Notes under the pieces: model-generated
Database searches by the model: none
What the model saw: the letters and a program-made list of their open reading frames with translations, nothing else
What the model was told of the DNA's origin: nothing
Made by a program: the position numbers and the translations under genes
Source: Clostridia bacterium
GTDB taxonomy: Bacteria > Bacillota > Clostridia > Christensenellales > CAG-138
Reading direction: 5' to 3'
NCBI GenBank assembly: GCA_030530185.1
Contig: JAUMVL010000016.1
Coordinates: 1-15,287 of the forward strand
Length of the DNA stretch: 15,287 nucleotides
In this document: positions 7,519 to 14,218 of the stretch, in pieces
Layout of the letters: the number at the start of each line of letters is the position of its first letter
Numbering within the stretch: position 1 is the first letter of the stretch

Positions 7519-7771
7519 CGGCAATCTCCTTCAAAAGCGCTGCCTTCGTCTCATCTGTCAGCCCGATTTCGAGTGCGCGGTCGAGTGCACGCGACTTGAT
7601 CGCCTTATCGAAACAGGCCCTGCTCGCGCAGAGGTAGGCACCCCTGCCGTTTCGTTTGCCTGTCCGGTCGATCGCTGCGCTGCCGTCCTCCGTACGTACG
7701 ACGCGCAGCAGTTCGTTTTTAGGAAACATCTGCCGGCATGCCACGCACATGCGCATCGGAATCTTTTTCAA
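7499..7771 (-). CDS. ylxR: YlxR family (DUF448) RNA-binding protein, TTG start
   Basis: YlxR proteins are small basic proteins in the nusA operon, proposed to bind RNA; their role is not settled. The 90-residue product has CVACRQMFPKNELLRVVR near the N terminus, then DRTGKRNGRGAYLC and a C-terminal helical part. Cysteines C9, C12, C48 and C53 are spaced as a possible zinc site, inferred from spacing only. The start is TTG at 7771. It is supported by GGAGGAG ending six bases upstream inside the nusA tail and by the KKIPMR beginning, which resembles other family N termini. ATG codons at residues 6 and 8 lack good spacing. It starts three bases after the nusA stop and overlaps ylxQ. Confidence 0.9.
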   Translation of the reverse strand: MKKIPMRMCVACRQMFPKNELLRVVRTEDGSAAIDRTGKRNGRGAYLCASRACFDKAIKSRALDRALEIGLTDETKAALLKEIADAEPTV

Positions 7772-7774
7772 GGC

Positions 7775-8842
7775 TCACTCCTCCACCGGATCGGCGCTGT
7801 CGAGCACCGCGTCTGCCTGGGACTGGCTCTTGATATCGATCTTCCAGCCGGTCAGCTTGGCCGCAAGGCGGGCGTTCTGGCCTTCCTTGCCGATCGCCAG
7901 CGAAAGCTGCGAATCCGGCACGATCACGCGCGCGGCCTTCTCCTCCTCGTTGACGTACACCATCAGAACCTTGGCCGGGCTCAATGCCTTTGCGATATAA
8001 ACCGCGCTGTCATTGTCCCACTCAATGATATCGATCTTTTCGTTATAAAGCTCACCCACGATACGCTCCACGCGCTGACCACGCTGACCGACGCAAGCGC
8101 CGACCGCGTCGACCTGCGGGTCGCTCGACCACACCGATACTTTTGTGCGGAAGCCCGCTTCGCGCGCGATCGCCTTGATCTGCACAACGCCGCTCATGAT
8201 CTCCGGTACCTCGAGCTCGAACAGACGCTTGACAAGGCCGGGATGCGTGCGCGACACAACCACCTGCGGGCCCTTGTTGTCCTTACGAACCTCGAGGACA
8301 TACACCTTCAGTCGCTGATTGTTCTCATACGTTTCACCCGGGATCATTTCACTTGCGGTCAGTATACCGTCGGTCTTGCCAAGCTCCACGAACGCGTTGC
8401 CTTTTTCAACGCGCTGCACAATCGCCGTCAGAATCTCATTCTCAGTTTCTTTGTATTCCTCGTAGATGTTGCCGCGCTCGGCTTCGCGGATGCGCTGCAC
8501 CATGACCTGCTTTGCGGTCTGCGCCGCAATGCGGCCGAAATCCTTGGTAAACGCTTCCTCCTCGAGCACATCGCCGAGATCGTAAAGCGGATTGATCTTC
8601 TTCGCCTTGGCCAGGGAGATCTCCTGGGAGGGGTTCTCCACCTTCTCCACAACGGTCTTGGAAGCCCAGATGTGAATTTCGCCCGTTTCGCCGTTGATTT
8701 CGGCACGGACGTTTCCGGTCGAATTGTAGTTGCGCTTGTAGGCTACGCACAGCGCTGCCTCGAAGGCATTCAAAAGGACATCCTTCTTGATGCCGCGTTC
8801 CTTCTCCAATGCGCCCAATGCTTCGATAAATTCTGCGTTCAT
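7775..8842 (-). CDS. nusA: Transcription termination/antitermination factor NusA
   Basis: NusA binds RNA polymerase and modulates pausing, termination and antitermination. From ATG at 8842 the protein is 355 residues, the short Gram-positive form without C-terminal acidic repeats. The N-terminal polymerase-binding domain spans about residues 1-125 (EFIEALGALEKERGIKKD at the start). The S1 domain spans about 135-200 (VQRVEKGNAFVELG). KH1 has VGACVGQRGQRV at 247-258. KH2 has LSLAIGKEGQNARLAAKL from residue 313. The open frame extends to a TTG at 8860, but that codon overlaps the AAGGAG nine bases before the chosen ATG. The 33-base gap to rimP holds no other signal that I see. NusA acting on the hairpin upstream of rimP would make a feedback loop, which is inference. 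Confidence 0.96.
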   Translation of the reverse strand: MNAEFIEALGALEKERGIKKDVLLNAFEAALCVAYKRNYNSTGNVRAEINGETGEIHIWASKTVVEKVENPSQEISLAKAKKINPLYDLGDVLEEEAFTKDFGRIAAQTAKQVMVQRIREAERGNIYEEYKETENEILTAIVQRVEKGNAFVELGKTDGILTASEMIPGETYENNQRLKVYVLEVRKDNKGPQVVVSRTHPGLVKRLFELEVPEIMSGVVQIKAIAREAGFRTKVSVWSSDPQVDAVGACVGQRGQRVERIVGELYNEKIDIIEWDNDSAVYIAKALSPAKVLMVYVNEEEKAARVIVPDSQLSLAIGKEGQNARLAAKLTGWKIDIKSQSQADAVLDSADPVEE

Positions 8843-8875
8843 GATTTGATACTCCTTCAAAAATCCTTGAAAATC

Positions 8876-9331
8876 TTAAAAACGAATGTAGGGACGAATC
8901 AGCGCACAATCCTTGCGGAAAAACGTCAGCTCCCTGCCTTTTTCGGTGCGGATCGTAAACCCGTCGGCATCGAACGCAATCAGGTTTCCGATCCATTCCT
9001 TTTTCTTCTCGAATGGAGCGTACAGCTTAACCTGCATTTCCTTCCCCATTGCCCGCTCAAAGTCCCGATCTTTTTTCAGCGGCCGATCGATGCCAAGGGA
9101 GGAAACGGACAGGACGTATTCCTGCTCGATCGGATCTGCTTCATCCAGAACGGGATCCAGCGCACGGCTGACAGCTTCACAATCGTCGATCGTGACGCCG
9201 CCTTCTTTGTCGATATAATAGGTCAGCACCCAGTCCCCGTATTCCTTCAGAAACTCAACATCACAAAGCTCGAACCCCATGGATTCAACGATCGGTTTGG
9301 CAATTTGTTCGCAAAGATCAGTGGTTTTCAT
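8876..9331 (-). CDS. rimP: Ribosome maturation factor RimP
   Basis: RimP assists early 30S assembly around the central pseudoknot. The 151-residue protein shows the two-domain family pattern: GFELCDVEFLKEYGDWVLTYYIDKEGGV in the N-terminal alpha/beta domain (several family positions), then DCEAVSRALDPVLDEADPI, and YVLSVSSLGIDRPLKKDRDF, the hallmark S.G.DRPL segment. The C-terminal SH3-like barrel follows, ending in IRPYIRF. ATG at 9331 follows AGAGGG closely. A TTG four codons upstream overlaps that Shine-Dalgarno and was rejected. It is the first gene of the cluster, 69 bases downstream of a strong promoter, with an attenuator-like hairpin in the leader. Confidence 0.95.
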   Translation of the reverse strand: MKTTDLCEQIAKPIVESMGFELCDVEFLKEYGDWVLTYYIDKEGGVTIDDCEAVSRALDPVLDEADPIEQEYVLSVSSLGIDRPLKKDRDFERAMGKEMQVKLYAPFEKKKEWIGNLIAFDADGFTIRTEKGRELTFFRKDCALIRPYIRF

Positions 9332-9341
9332 CTTCCCTCTC

Positions 9342-9371
9342 AAAACGAAAGAGTGAGGTTTTTCCCCACTC
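9342..9371 (-). terminator. Attenuator-like terminator in the rimP leader
   Basis: On the minus strand GAGTGGGG (9364-9371) pairs with CCTCACTC (9351-9358), eight pairs including one G-U, around an A5 loop. TTTCGTTTT follows immediately (9342-9350). It lies between the rimP promoter and the rimP start. It can act as a premature terminator for the rimP operon. It is also the only terminator-like structure after the pgsA-like gene, so it may end the upstream operon too. The T tract is interrupted by CG, so termination would probably be partial. Confidence 0.6.
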
Positions 9372-9399
9372 CTTCAAGTTCAACATTCCAACAATCGGG

Positions 9400-9428
9400 A
9401 TTATACCATACGATTGTTCAGAATGCAA
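9400..9428 (-). promoter_or_regulatory. Strong sigma-A promoter of the rimP-nusA-infB operon
   Basis: On the minus strand TTGCAT (9423-9428) is followed after exactly 17 bases by a perfect TATAAT (9400-9405), with TGG directly before it as an extended -10. The -35 starts 4 bases after the stop codon of the pgsA-like gene. Transcription would start near 9393, giving a leader of about 60 bases before rimP. Confidence 0.88.
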
Positions 9429-9431
9429 GTG

Positions 9432-10121
9432 TTATTTCGTTTTTTGTTCCTCCGCCTGTTCGGTTCCGGAAACATTTTGTACGAAGCGATCCACCTGCTC
9501 AAACAGTTTTTGCTCGTCCGCCGTTTCCGGCTCGGAATTGTGTACCGCAAAAAGCTGCGTTTTCGCGTAATGCACAAGCGCAACGAATCCCATCGCCGTC
9601 GCCGCCGACAAAACCGCAATGTTCCACGGTTCGATCGAAGGAATCGCAAAGCTCAAAAGCGTCAGAATGACACCCGCAGTAAACACGCCGGTCGCGCTTT
9701 TGCCGTACCAATCCGCATAGGCGACCACGTGCCGCCGCAGCATGATTGCGCCTCCGATCAGCATCAGGAGTTCTTTGACGGCGATCAGCAGAAAAATAAC
9801 GACATAAATCGTTGCCGCATGATTTTGCAGAATCTTGCCGGCAAGAATGCAAATCAGGGCCGTCACACCCATCAGCTTGTCCGCAAACGGATCGAGAATC
9901 TTTCCAAGCGGGGTAACCCAATGAAACGTCCGCGCAAGAAACCCGTCTAAAACGTCTGTGAAAAAAGCGACTGCATAGATCAGAATCGGCACCCAAAATG
10001 CATGGACCCCAACAGAATTTGCGGGGTCCATGGCAATATGCAGTGCCCGAAAGAACTCCCATGCGAACACGCCGGTCAGAACGATCCGCAGGGAAGTCAG
10101 AATGTTCGGGATATGCTTCAT
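9432..10121 (-). CDS. pgsA: CDP-alcohol phosphatidyltransferase, PgsA-like
   Basis: Enzymes of this family move a phosphatidyl group from CDP-diacylglycerol to an alcohol; PgsA makes phosphatidylglycerol phosphate from glycerol 3-phosphate. The 229-residue membrane protein carries the complete signature D-x2-D-G-x2-A-R-x8-G-x3-D-x3-D at residues 56-81 (D56, D59, D77, D81). The N-terminal IPNILTSLRIVLTGVF is typical of PgsA. Several hydrophobic segments follow the motif, and there is an unusual soluble acidic tail of about 45 residues. The ATG overlaps the carboxyltransferase stop in ATGA, so translation is coupled to the decarboxylase operon, which is an unexpected partner. Alternatives within the family are cardiolipin or other head-group synthases; the N terminus favours PgsA. 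Confidence 0.85.
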   Translation of the reverse strand: MKHIPNILTSLRIVLTGVFAWEFFRALHIAMDPANSVGVHAFWVPILIYAVAFFTDVLDGFLARTFHWVTPLGKILDPFADKLMGVTALICILAGKILQNHAATIYVVIFLLIAVKELLMLIGGAIMLRRHVVAYADWYGKSATGVFTAGVILTLLSFAIPSIEPWNIAVLSAATAMGFVALVHYAKTQLFAVHNSEPETADEQKLFEQVDRFVQNVSGTEQAEEQKTK

Positions 10122-11548
10122 CTGACCGTCAGATCCTCAACGTACAGTTCCCGAACGGTGTTCTCATCTTCCTCCGGTTCAGCCTTTTGCGGCGCATTTT
10201 TGGCAGCCTCTGCTGCATCGCGCGCATCGAAGAACTTCATTGCAACCTGCGGGAACAGCGCATAGCTCAGGACATCTTCCTCCTGGCGGATGCGGTCCTT
10301 GATCTCGTTACGATACTTCTCGAGCTCCGGTTCCAATAGGTCGGCAGGGCGGCAGGTAATGACCTCCGCATCGCCGATCGCCTTACGACGGACCTCCTCG
10401 TTGACCTCGCCCGGCAGTCTGCCGTATTCGCCGCGCAGCAGGCCCTTGGACTCCTTGGTGAAGCTCTTATAGCGGCCCATCAGCACGTTCAGAACGGCCT
10501 GCGATCCGACGATTTGGCTGGTCGGCGTAACAAGCGGCGGATAACCGAAATCCTTGCGTACACGCGGCACTTCGGCAAGCACCTCGTAATACCGATCCTC
10601 CGCGTTTGCCTGCTTGAGCTGGCTGATCAGGTTCGAGAGCATGCCGCCCGGCACCTGATAAAGCAGCGTATTCGTATCGACGCGCAGAGACTTATCGGAA
10701 ATCAAGCCTTCCTTCTTCATTCGGTCGAACACCTTGCGGAAGTGCTTGGCTGCCTCAGACAGCGCGTTGAGGTCGAGGCCGGTATCGCGCTCATGGCCTT
10801 TCAGCGTTGCAACGAGCGGCTCGGTCGCCGGCTGCGACGTACCGTTTCCGAACGGTGACAGCGCCGTGTCGACGATATCGACGCCCGCCTGCATCGCCAT
10901 CAGATAGGTCATATCGCCCGTACCGGACGTGTTGTGCGTATGCAGATGGATCGGAACATCCACTTCGGATTTCAAGCGTTTGACCAGCGAATAGGCATCG
11001 TACGGGAGCAGCAGGTTTGCCATATCCTTGATGCAGATCGTGTCAGCGCCCATCTGGACAAGCTCTTTGGCAAGCTTGACAAAGTAATCCTCGCTGTGCA
11101 CCGGAGAGGTCGTATAGGAGATCGCCGGTTCACAGATGCCGCCGTACTTTTTCGTATACTTAATGGCGGCTTCCAAGTTTCTCGGATCGTTCAGTGCATC
11201 GAAGATGCGGATTACATCAATGCCGTTTTCGATCGCCTTGCGGCAGAACTGTTCGACAACGTCGTCGGCATAATGCTTGTAACCGAGGATGTTCTGCCCG
11301 CGGAACAGCATCTGCAACTTGGTGTTGGGCAGGTGCTTCCGAAGGGTTCTTAAACGTTCCCACGGATCCTCGTTGAGGAAGCGAAGGCAGGAATCGAACG
11401 TTGCGCCGCCCCAGACTTCCAACGACCAGTACCCGATCGAATCGAGGATCTCGCACGCGGGGAGCATATCGGAAATCGGCATACGCGTCGCCGCCAGAGA
11501 CTGGTGCGAATCACGCAGGATGGTATCGGTAATCAACAATTTAGACAT
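10118..11548 (-). CDS. oadA: Oxaloacetate decarboxylase alpha-type carboxyltransferase subunit, lacking a biotin domain
   Basis: This TIM-barrel subunit moves the carboxyl group of oxaloacetate (or, in pyruvate carboxylases, the reverse) to or from biotin. From ATG at 11548 it has 476 residues. Seen: DTILRDSHQSLAATR at residues 8-22 with metal ligand D13; RIFDALNDPRN; CIKDMANLL with K174, the likely carbamylated/metal-binding lysine; and HLHTHNTSG with H203 and H205. The conserved PycB/OadA C-terminal domain follows (VPRVRKDFGYPPLVTPTSQIVG). Classical OadA has about 590 residues with a fused biotinyl domain. Here the chain ends before that, and the carrier is a separate gene upstream. GGAGGA lies six bases before the ATG, and a TTG two codons earlier was rejected. 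The neighbouring OadB-type pump indicates a decarboxylase rather than pyruvate carboxylase. Confidence 0.92.
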   Translation of the reverse strand: MSKLLITDTILRDSHQSLAATRMPISDMLPACEILDSIGYWSLEVWGGATFDSCLRFLNEDPWERLRTLRKHLPNTKLQMLFRGQNILGYKHYADDVVEQFCRKAIENGIDVIRIFDALNDPRNLEAAIKYTKKYGGICEPAISYTTSPVHSEDYFVKLAKELVQMGADTICIKDMANLLLPYDAYSLVKRLKSEVDVPIHLHTHNTSGTGDMTYLMAMQAGVDIVDTALSPFGNGTSQPATEPLVATLKGHERDTGLDLNALSEAAKHFRKVFDRMKKEGLISDKSLRVDTNTLLYQVPGGMLSNLISQLKQANAEDRYYEVLAEVPRVRKDFGYPPLVTPTSQIVGSQAVLNVLMGRYKSFTKESKGLLRGEYGRLPGEVNEEVRRKAIGDAEVITCRPADLLEPELEKYRNEIKDRIRQEEDVLSYALFPQVAMKFFDARDAAEAAKNAPQKAEPEEDENTVRELYVEDLTVR

Positions 11549-11560
11549 ATGCAATCCTCC

Positions 11561-12778
11561 TTACCGGAACAGCGAGAGAAACACGCCCGCTGCGATTGCC
11601 GAGCCGATCACGCCGGCTACATTCGGACCCATCGCATGCATGAGCAGGAAGTTCTTCGGATTCTCTTTCTGTCCGACGACCTGAGAAACACGCGCCGCCA
11701 TCGGAACGGCGGAAACGCCTGCGGAACCGATCAACGGGTTGATCTTTTGCTTCAAGAACAGGTTCATGAACTTGGCAAGCAGCACGCCGCCGGCAGTACC
11801 GCCCATGAATGCGATTACACCGAGCGCAATGATCGCAAGCGTCGTCCAGTTGATGAACGTCGAAGCTGTTGCCGTCGCGCCGACACAGACACCGAGGAAG
11901 ATCGTCACGATGTTGCAAAGCTCGTTCTGCACGGTCTTGCTGAGACGTTCGGTAACGCCGCACTCGCGGAACAGGTTGCCGAGCATCAGGCAGCCGACAA
12001 GGGGCGCCGCACTCGGAATAAGGAGTGAAACGAAGATCGTAACGACGATCGGGAACAGAATCTTTTCCGCCTGCGAAACCGGACGAAGCTGTGCCATGAC
12101 GATCATACGCTCCTGCTTGCTCGTCAGCGCCCTCATGATCGGCGGCTGAATGACCGGAACAAGCGCCATGTACGAATATGCGGCAACCGCGATCGGGCCG
12201 AGGAACGACGGCGCGAGCTGTGACGTGACGAGAATCGCCGTCGGGCCGTCCGCGCCGCCGATAATGCCGATCGACGCCGCAATGTTCTGGATCGGCGTGC
12301 CCTGCAGGTTCATAAACGGGAGTTGGAACACAAGAATCGCAAGCGTGAACGCCACATAGATACCGAGCTGCGCCGCTGCGCCAAGCAGCAGCGATTTCGG
12401 ATTTGCGATCAAGGGCCCGAAGTCGGTCATTGCACCGACGCCCATGAAGATCAGGCACGGATAGATGCCGAGCTTAACGCCGAGATACAGATAGTCCAAG
12501 AGACCGGTGTTGGCGGTATCACCGAGCAGTTCCCAGTTGACATGGCCGCCCGCGAACAGGGATTCGTGGAACAGTCCCGCACCGGGGAGGTTGGTGAGCA
12601 GCATGCCGAAGCCGATCGGAACGAGCAGCAGCGGCTCAAATTTTTTCACGATTGCCAGATACAACAGGATGCACGCAACTGCAATCATAATCAGGCATTT
12701 CCAATTATCCCCGACAAACAGCTGCGCGAAGCCCATCGATCTTAGGAAATCGAGTACGGTACTCCAAATCTGGTCCAT
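11561..12778 (-). CDS. oadB: Sodium-pumping decarboxylase beta subunit (OadB/MmdB/GcdB family)
   Basis: This integral membrane subunit decarboxylates carboxybiotin and exports Na+, making a sodium gradient. The 405-residue protein has many hydrophobic helices. It contains the family motif IIGGADGPTAI with D177, equivalent to the essential aspartate of Klebsiella OadB. It also has FMGVGAMTDFGPLIANP, GCVGATA-like FLGVCVGATATASTFIN, and GSAGVSAVPMAARVSQ in the last third, the conserved Ser/Arg region. The start ATG is preceded by GAGGT, and the gene follows the biotin carrier by 12 bases and precedes oadA by 12. The family includes oxaloacetate, methylmalonyl-CoA and glutaconyl-CoA decarboxylases. 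The adjacent PycB-type carboxyltransferase favours oxaloacetate. Confidence 0.95.
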   Translation of the reverse strand: MDQIWSTVLDFLRSMGFAQLFVGDNWKCLIMIAVACILLYLAIVKKFEPLLLVPIGFGMLLTNLPGAGLFHESLFAGGHVNWELLGDTANTGLLDYLYLGVKLGIYPCLIFMGVGAMTDFGPLIANPKSLLLGAAAQLGIYVAFTLAILVFQLPFMNLQGTPIQNIAASIGIIGGADGPTAILVTSQLAPSFLGPIAVAAYSYMALVPVIQPPIMRALTSKQERMIVMAQLRPVSQAEKILFPIVVTIFVSLLIPSAAPLVGCLMLGNLFRECGVTERLSKTVQNELCNIVTIFLGVCVGATATASTFINWTTLAIIALGVIAFMGGTAGGVLLAKFMNLFLKQKINPLIGSAGVSAVPMAARVSQVVGQKENPKNFLLMHAMGPNVAGVIGSAIAAGVFLSLFR

Positions 12779-12790
12779 AGGCTACCTCGC

Positions 12791-13147
12791 TTATGCGATG
12801 GTGCAGAGCAAGGAACCGCTTTCCACCGTGGAACCCTTTGCAACGGCAATCGAAGTGACCTTGCCCGCGCACGGAGCGAGAATCTCGTTTTCCATCTTCA
12901 TGGCTTCGAGAATCATCAGCTGCTGACCTTCCTTGACCGTGTCCCCCTCCTTGACGGCGACGGAAAGGATGTTGCCCGGCATCGGCGCGGCGACCTTTTC
13001 ACCTGCGCCTGCGGCCTTCGGTGCGGCTGCGGGCGCCGGTGCTGCCTTGGGCGCTTCGGGCGCTTTCGCTGCGGCGGCCTTGGCGTCGATTTCTTCGACT
13101 TCGACTTCGTACTTGGTTCCGTTGACGTTGATTAAAAATTTACGCAT
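12791..13147 (-). CDS. Biotin carboxyl carrier protein of the decarboxylase complex
   Basis: This small protein carries covalently bound biotin between the carboxyltransferase and the membrane pump. The 118-residue product begins with a short beta-rich segment (RKFLINVNGTKYEVEVEEI). A flexible Ala/Pro/Lys linker follows at about residues 22-50, then a biotinyl domain with AAPMPGNI and the biotin site EAMKMEN at residues 81-87, in which K84 is biotinylated. The last residues form the closing strand of the domain. GGAGGA lies nine bases before the ATG at 13147. It sits between oadG and oadB with short gaps, so it is the carrier for this complex. It resembles the gamma/biotin subunit of methylmalonyl-CoA decarboxylases, so substrate assignment rests on the carboxyltransferase. 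Confidence 0.95.
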   Translation of the reverse strand: MRKFLINVNGTKYEVEVEEIDAKAAAAKAPEAPKAAPAPAAAPKAAGAGEKVAAPMPGNILSVAVKEGDTVKEGQQLMILEAMKMENEILAPCAGKVTSIAVAKGSTVESGSLLCTIA

Positions 13148-13165
13148 GATGTGGTTCCTCCATTA

Positions 13166-13507
13166 TCAATCCACTTTTTTCATAGACAGGATACGAATAC
13201 CGTTGACTTGCTTGCCCATCACGGTAGCGAGTGCGGCAGAAACAGCAGCAACGAGTTCCCCGTGATTTGCTTCGGGAACGGGTGCGGATGCGGCAGCGAT
13301 GGGCTGCGAAGCAAGTTTCGGCGCCGGAGCTTCCTTCGGATTGAGTCGATCCATCACCGCGCCCATGATCTTCACAATTATGACCAGTGCGACGAGTCCG
13401 ACAAAAACGATGCCGAGTCCCAGCAGAAATGTCAGCAGCGTATCCGTGGCGTATGTCCCCGGTTGGAACGACATAACGCCGGTTTCGGCTGCGCCTTCAT
13501 ACAGCAT
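13166..13507 (-). CDS. oadG: Decarboxylase gamma/delta-type small membrane subunit (OadG family)
   Basis: OadG-type subunits have one membrane helix and tether the cytoplasmic carboxyltransferase and carrier to the pump. The 113-residue protein has a short N-terminal segment, then one long hydrophobic helix at about residues 23-50 (LLTFLLGLGIVFVGLVALVI). A Pro/Ala-rich linker follows, then a C-terminal ELVAAVSAALATVMG...IRILSMKKV block like that seen at the ends of many OadG and related proteins. The ATG at 13507 has GGAGGT eight bases upstream. It is the first gene of the operon, 18 bases before the carrier gene. Sequence conservation in this family is weak, so the call leans on topology, the C-terminal block and neighbours. 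Confidence 0.85.
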   Translation of the reverse strand: MLYEGAAETGVMSFQPGTYATDTLLTFLLGLGIVFVGLVALVIIVKIMGAVMDRLNPKEAPAPKLASQPIAAASAPVPEANHGELVAAVSAALATVMGKQVNGIRILSMKKVD

Positions 13508-13625
13508 AGTTCATACCTCCATGTTGCTGATATTGGGATGTTTCATTTTTAACCCACTTACTTATTATTTCTCCGTTTTTCCTTTTTTTCCTTTTTTTGA
13601 CGAAATATATTTTTTCTCTCCCGTA

Positions 13626-13647
13626 TTTCCCGCAACGCTGCGGGAAA
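13626..13647. promoter_or_regulatory. Perfect hairpin in the divergent intergenic region
   Basis: TTTCCCGCA (13626-13634) and TGCGGGAAA (13639-13647) form a perfect 9-bp inverted repeat around ACGC. It lies 10 bases before the DUF2953 start, so its 3' arm touches the AAGGA ribosome binding site (13646-13650). Upstream is a pyrimidine-rich tract (about 13556-13620) with repeated T runs separated by CC, plus a TTGACG hexamer at 13597-13602 without a convincing -10. No T run follows on either strand, so it does not look like a terminator. It could limit translation or be an operator. I found no confident promoter for either divergent operon here. Confidence 0.5.
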
Positions 13648-13657
13648 GGATACGCAT

Positions 13658-14218
13658 ATGGTCGTTTTGATTGTCATCTTTGTTCTGCTGTTTCTTGTCC
13701 TTCTGCTTGCAATGCCGGTCATTGCAAGCATCTATGCGCGATTCTCGCCAAAGGGCGGCATTGTCTTCGCCACACTGTATCTGTTCGGAGTCATACCGAT
13801 CCCGCTGCGGCTTCGTATCCGATTGCTCTCCGACCCCTACCTGTCCCTCCAGTTCGGCAAGCACAATTTTCCGTTGATTTCCCATAAAAAGCGGACGTCG
13901 ATCGATCCGCGCATCTTGCGCATGGAACGAATCGATCTCGGCATTACAGTCGGCATCGAAAACGACGGAGCGAAGACCGTGCAGGCGCTCGGAACGCTGC
14001 AGATCCTGTCCTCGATGCTGCTGCCGCTGTACTTTGCAAAGACAAACGTAACGGCGCATCCTTCGTATGCACACGGGATGCTGCGACTGAGTGTACGGGT
14101 GATCGGACTGATCTATCCGCTGTTTTTTCTCCGTTCGCTTTGCATAAGCAAGCGAAATCCGGCAAAAGCTACGAACGAATCATTATCAGAAAAGAGGTAT
14201 TCCCATGTCCCCTGTTGA
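13658..14218 (+). CDS. DUF2953 membrane protein (YtfI-like)
   Basis: DUF2953 proteins have no established biochemical role and are commonly encoded directly before ytfJ in spore formers. The 186-residue product starts with a strongly hydrophobic helix (about residues 2-26) followed by ARFSPKGG, where the soluble part begins. A core follows with FGVIPIPLRLRIRLL and a later DLGITVGIENDGAKTVQALG, similar in layout to the family. The C terminus is basic and polar. The ATG at 13658 has AAGGA seven bases upstream, next to a hairpin. The end overlaps ytfJ by 14 bases. Assignment rests on layout and neighbour; I did not recognise a catalytic motif. A function in spore envelope or germination is inferred only from context. 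Confidence 0.7.
   Translation: MVVLIVIFVLLFLVLLLAMPVIASIYARFSPKGGIVFATLYLFGVIPIPLRLRIRLLSDPYLSLQFGKHNFPLISHKKRTSIDPRILRMERIDLGITVGIENDGAKTVQALGTLQILSSMLLPLYFAKTNVTAHPSYAHGMLRLSVRVIGLIYPLFFLRSLCISKRNPAKATNESLSEKRYSHVPC

Noticed and set aside
8843..8860. TTG start for nusA at 8860
   Set aside because: This TTG overlaps the AAGGAG that serves the ATG at 8842, so it has no ribosome binding site of its own. The same reasoning excludes TTG starts at 9343 (rimP), 7524 (ylxQ) and 11554 (oadA).
9332..9358. Pairing of the 3' arm of the rimP leader hairpin with the rimP Shine-Dalgarno
   Set aside because: I looked for complementarity to GAGAGGGAAG and found only short mismatched pairing, so an antisense-to-ribosome-site switch is not supported.
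7481..9670. Plus-strand open frame of 729 codons opposite ylxR, nusA and rimP
   Set aside because: It mirrors three well-recognised genes and runs across the rimP promoter and leader, and its translation has no recognisable domain.
13597..13620. TTGACG as the -35 of a plus-strand promoter for DUF2953
   Set aside because: No acceptable -10 hexamer occurs 16-18 bases downstream; the nearest AT-rich hexamers are at the wrong spacing.
13626..13647. Inverted repeat as a bidirectional terminator
   Set aside because: No T run follows on either strand, and it lies upstream of both divergent operons rather than downstream.
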